DNA of 6,131 nt from an uncultured delta proteobacterium (lineage in GTDB: Bacteria > Desulfobacterota > Syntrophorhabdia > Syntrophorhabdales > Syntrophorhabdaceae): the NCBI GenBank assembly GCA_903872255.1, contig CAIQJW010000134.1:1-6131 (forward strand), given 5' to 3'. Positions 4,706-6,131 of this stretch are shown in pieces. How positions within the stretch are numbered: the first letter of the stretch is position 1; every line of letters starts with the position of its first letter. The notes below the pieces were generated by a model. It was not told where the DNA came from, did not search any database, and saw only the letters and a list, made by a program, of their open reading frames with translations. The translations under genes and the position numbers were made by a program.

Positions 4706-6131
4706 TTACCCGGAAGACCCTGTATCGTGCAGACGTGCTGTCAGCACTTCTTTTAGTTTCTGAAACTGGTCCTCAAGTTCGGGCATCCTGTTCCGGATCA
4801 AAGCCAGGTCTTCCGCTTTCCCCGCCAGTTCCATGTCGTACGCTATCAACCGGAGTCTTTCGGCGCCTACATTTGCCGCAGCGCCTTTTATTGTGTGAGC
4901 GCTGCGCTCGGCACTATGGACATCGCCTGACCCGACATATTCCTTGAATTTATCGATCTGATCCGGTATGTCGTCGAGAAACGTACGTATTATTATTGAG
5001 GCCAGATCGTGGTCCCCCATGAGAAATTTGTCCATTACCGTGCTATCAAAGATCGGGGCTTCATTTTTACCGCCACCTCTTTTTGCGGCTGATTGAGGAA
5101 CGGACCGCCCGGGATCACCGGGATCCGCCCATTTATAGACCATCTTTTCCAGCTGCCCCGGCATGACGGGCTTGCTCAGGTAATCGTTCATGCCTGATTC
5201 CAGACAGCGCTCCCTGTCGCCCCGCATTGCATGAGCGGTCATCGCAATGATCGGTATGTCGTGGTCCTGCACCTGAGATTGCGGGTCACGTATGCGGCGC
5301 GTTGCCTCCAATCCATCCATTTCGGGCATTTGCACGTCCATCAGCACCAGGTCGTAGGGGATGGTTTCGAGGGCCCGGACTGCTTCCGCACCGTTCGCTA
5401 CAGCCTCGGCATGAAAACCCAGTTTCTTCAAAATACCCATCGCAACCTGCTGGTTTGTTATATTGTCTTCTGCAATGAGGATCCGAATTCCGCTTCGCCG
5501 CATTTCACGAACCAGGTGGCGCGTTACAATAGACGGCTGTTCATTCGATCCCGCGGACGATAATACTGCGTTCAGGCAGCCGAAGAGCTCGGTTTGCCGG
5601 GCAGGCTTGGTCAGGTACCCTGAAAAACCGTTTTCCTCCATTTTCCGGGCGTCTCCGCGCTGGCCAAGCGAACACAAAAGGATCAACCTTGTTTCAGAGA
5701 GCTTGTCGTCGCCATGAATGGCCCGCCCCAGAGCAGCCCCATCCATGCCGGGCATCTGCATGTCGATGATTGCTATCCTGAATGGGTTACCCTGCTCTTT
5801 GGCCTTATAAAGCGCCTCGAGTGCGGAAGGCCCATCGCCTGCCTCGTCGATGCGTACGCCCCATGCCCTTAATTGCGCTCCGAGGACCTCCCGGTTTGTC
5901 GCGTTGTCATCCACTACCAGAACACGGATATCCTTGAGCTCCGCCGCGGGCTGAATTTGTCCGCGCCTCTTGTCGGGTTGTTTTATAAAACGGGCGGTGA
6001 ATAAAAATTCGGACCCGGTGCCGACGCCGCTCGTTAATTTGATGCAACCTCCCATCATTGTCGCAAGTTCCTTCGAGATGGCAAGCCCCAACCCGCTGCC
6101 GCCATACTTGCGGGTCGTCGATGCATCGGCC
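4706..6131 (-). CDS. Hybrid sensor histidine kinase, C-terminal part: ATPase end, REC, REC, Hpt (cut by right edge)
   Basis: This is a membrane-associated or cytosolic phosphorelay kinase; the sensor and dimerisation parts lie beyond the window. Residues are counted from the first complete codon (6130). The last part of the ATP-binding domain shows the G2 box RKYGGSGLGLAISKEL (7-22) and a closing GSEFLFTARF. Receiver 1 (about 68-185) has the acidic pair D74/D75, phospho-acceptor D123 in IDMQMPGMDG, S154 and K175. Receiver 2 (about 215-335) has E221/D222, acceptor D265 in MDVQMPEMDG, T298 and K320. A Gly/Pro/Ser-rich linker leads to an Hpt domain with phospho-acceptor H412 in HTIKGAAANVGA. All key residues are intact, so a relay His to Asp to His is expected. 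This layout is BarA-like but with two receivers. A TTG at 6091 is not the start, since conserved kinase sequence continues in frame to the edge. No partner regulator is visible. It converges on tRNA-Ser. Confidence 0.95.
   Translation of the reverse strand, partial: ADASTTRKYGGSGLGLAISKELATMMGGCIKLTSGVGTGSEFLFTARFIKQPDKRRGQIQPAAELKDIRVLVVDDNATNREVLGAQLRAWGVRIDEAGDGPSALEALYKAKEQGNPFRIAIIDMQMPGMDGAALGRAIHGDDKLSETRLILLCSLGQRGDARKMEENGFSGYLTKPARQTELFGCLNAVLSSAGSNEQPSIVTRHLVREMRRSGIRILIAEDNITNQQVAMGILKKLGFHAEAVANGAEAVRALETIPYDLVLMDVQMPEMDGLEATRRIRDPQSQVQDHDIPIIAMTAHAMRGDRERCLESGMNDYLSKPVMPGQLEKMVYKWADPGDPGRSVPQSAAKRGGGKNEAPIFDSTVMDKFLMGDHDLASIIIRTFLDDIPDQIDKFKEYVGSGDVHSAERSAHTIKGAAANVGAERLRLIAYDMELAGKAEDLALIRNRMPELEDQFQKLKEVLTARLHDTGSSG

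Noticed and set aside
6089..6091. TTG 6091 as start of the kinase gene
   Set aside because: It lies inside the G2 box of the ATP-binding domain, and the frame stays open to the right edge with matching kinase sequence.

Overview
The window is chromosomal DNA of about 50% G+C from a bacterium. It looks like an anaerobic deltaproteobacterium in the wide sense (Desulfobacterota, such as a syntroph or sulfate-reducer relative). The main clue is a diiron erythrin, PerR, small rubredoxin gene cluster in the same order as the rbr-perR-rdl operon known from Desulfovibrio vulgaris. This placement is inference from gene content; no phylogenetic marker is present to prove it. No mobile element, CRISPR array or phage gene was seen.

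Layout from left to right. Every protein gene is on the minus strand; only the tRNA is on the plus strand. (1) 1-989: N-terminal 329 residues of carB, running off the left edge, with its own sigma70-type promoter at 1020-1048. (2) 1129 to about 2103: a membrane protein of the Lgt (prolipoprotein diacylglyceryl transferase) family. It keeps the fold signatures but lacks the usual catalytic His and C-terminal Arg, and it has no ordinary start codon in frame. (3) 2209-2227: a strong hairpin and a G-rich stretch after the rubredoxin gene. (4) 2269-3468: the oxidative stress cluster, comprising a two-CxxC rubredoxin of 45 aa, a PerR with all five predicted peroxide-sensing ligands, and a rubrerythrin-like protein that lacks a rubredoxin domain. 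Palindromes upstream of perR look like operators. (5) 3556-4530: epmA, the lysyl-tRNA synthetase paralogue that modifies elongation factor P. (6) 4553-4683: promoter and gene of tRNA-Ser(GCU), divergent from epmA and sharing a palindromic -10 element with it. (7) 4706-6131: C-terminal part of a hybrid sensor histidine kinase (ATPase end, two receiver domains, Hpt), running off the right edge.

How the genes may work together. The middle cluster forms a compact peroxide-response unit. The diiron erythrin would reduce H2O2, the stand-alone rubredoxin would feed it electrons in place of the missing fused domain, and PerR would repress the cluster until oxidised. The other genes (pyrimidine/arginine precursor synthesis, EF-P modification, a Lgt-like membrane protein, a phosphorelay kinase) have no evident functional link to it. 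Each transcription unit with an intact 5' end here has at least one plausible promoter, although those proposed for the Lgt-like gene and for epmA are weak. The most unusual points are the Lgt-like protein without catalytic residues, the symmetric promoter between epmA and tRNA-Ser, and the Ser at the substrate-selecting position of EpmA.
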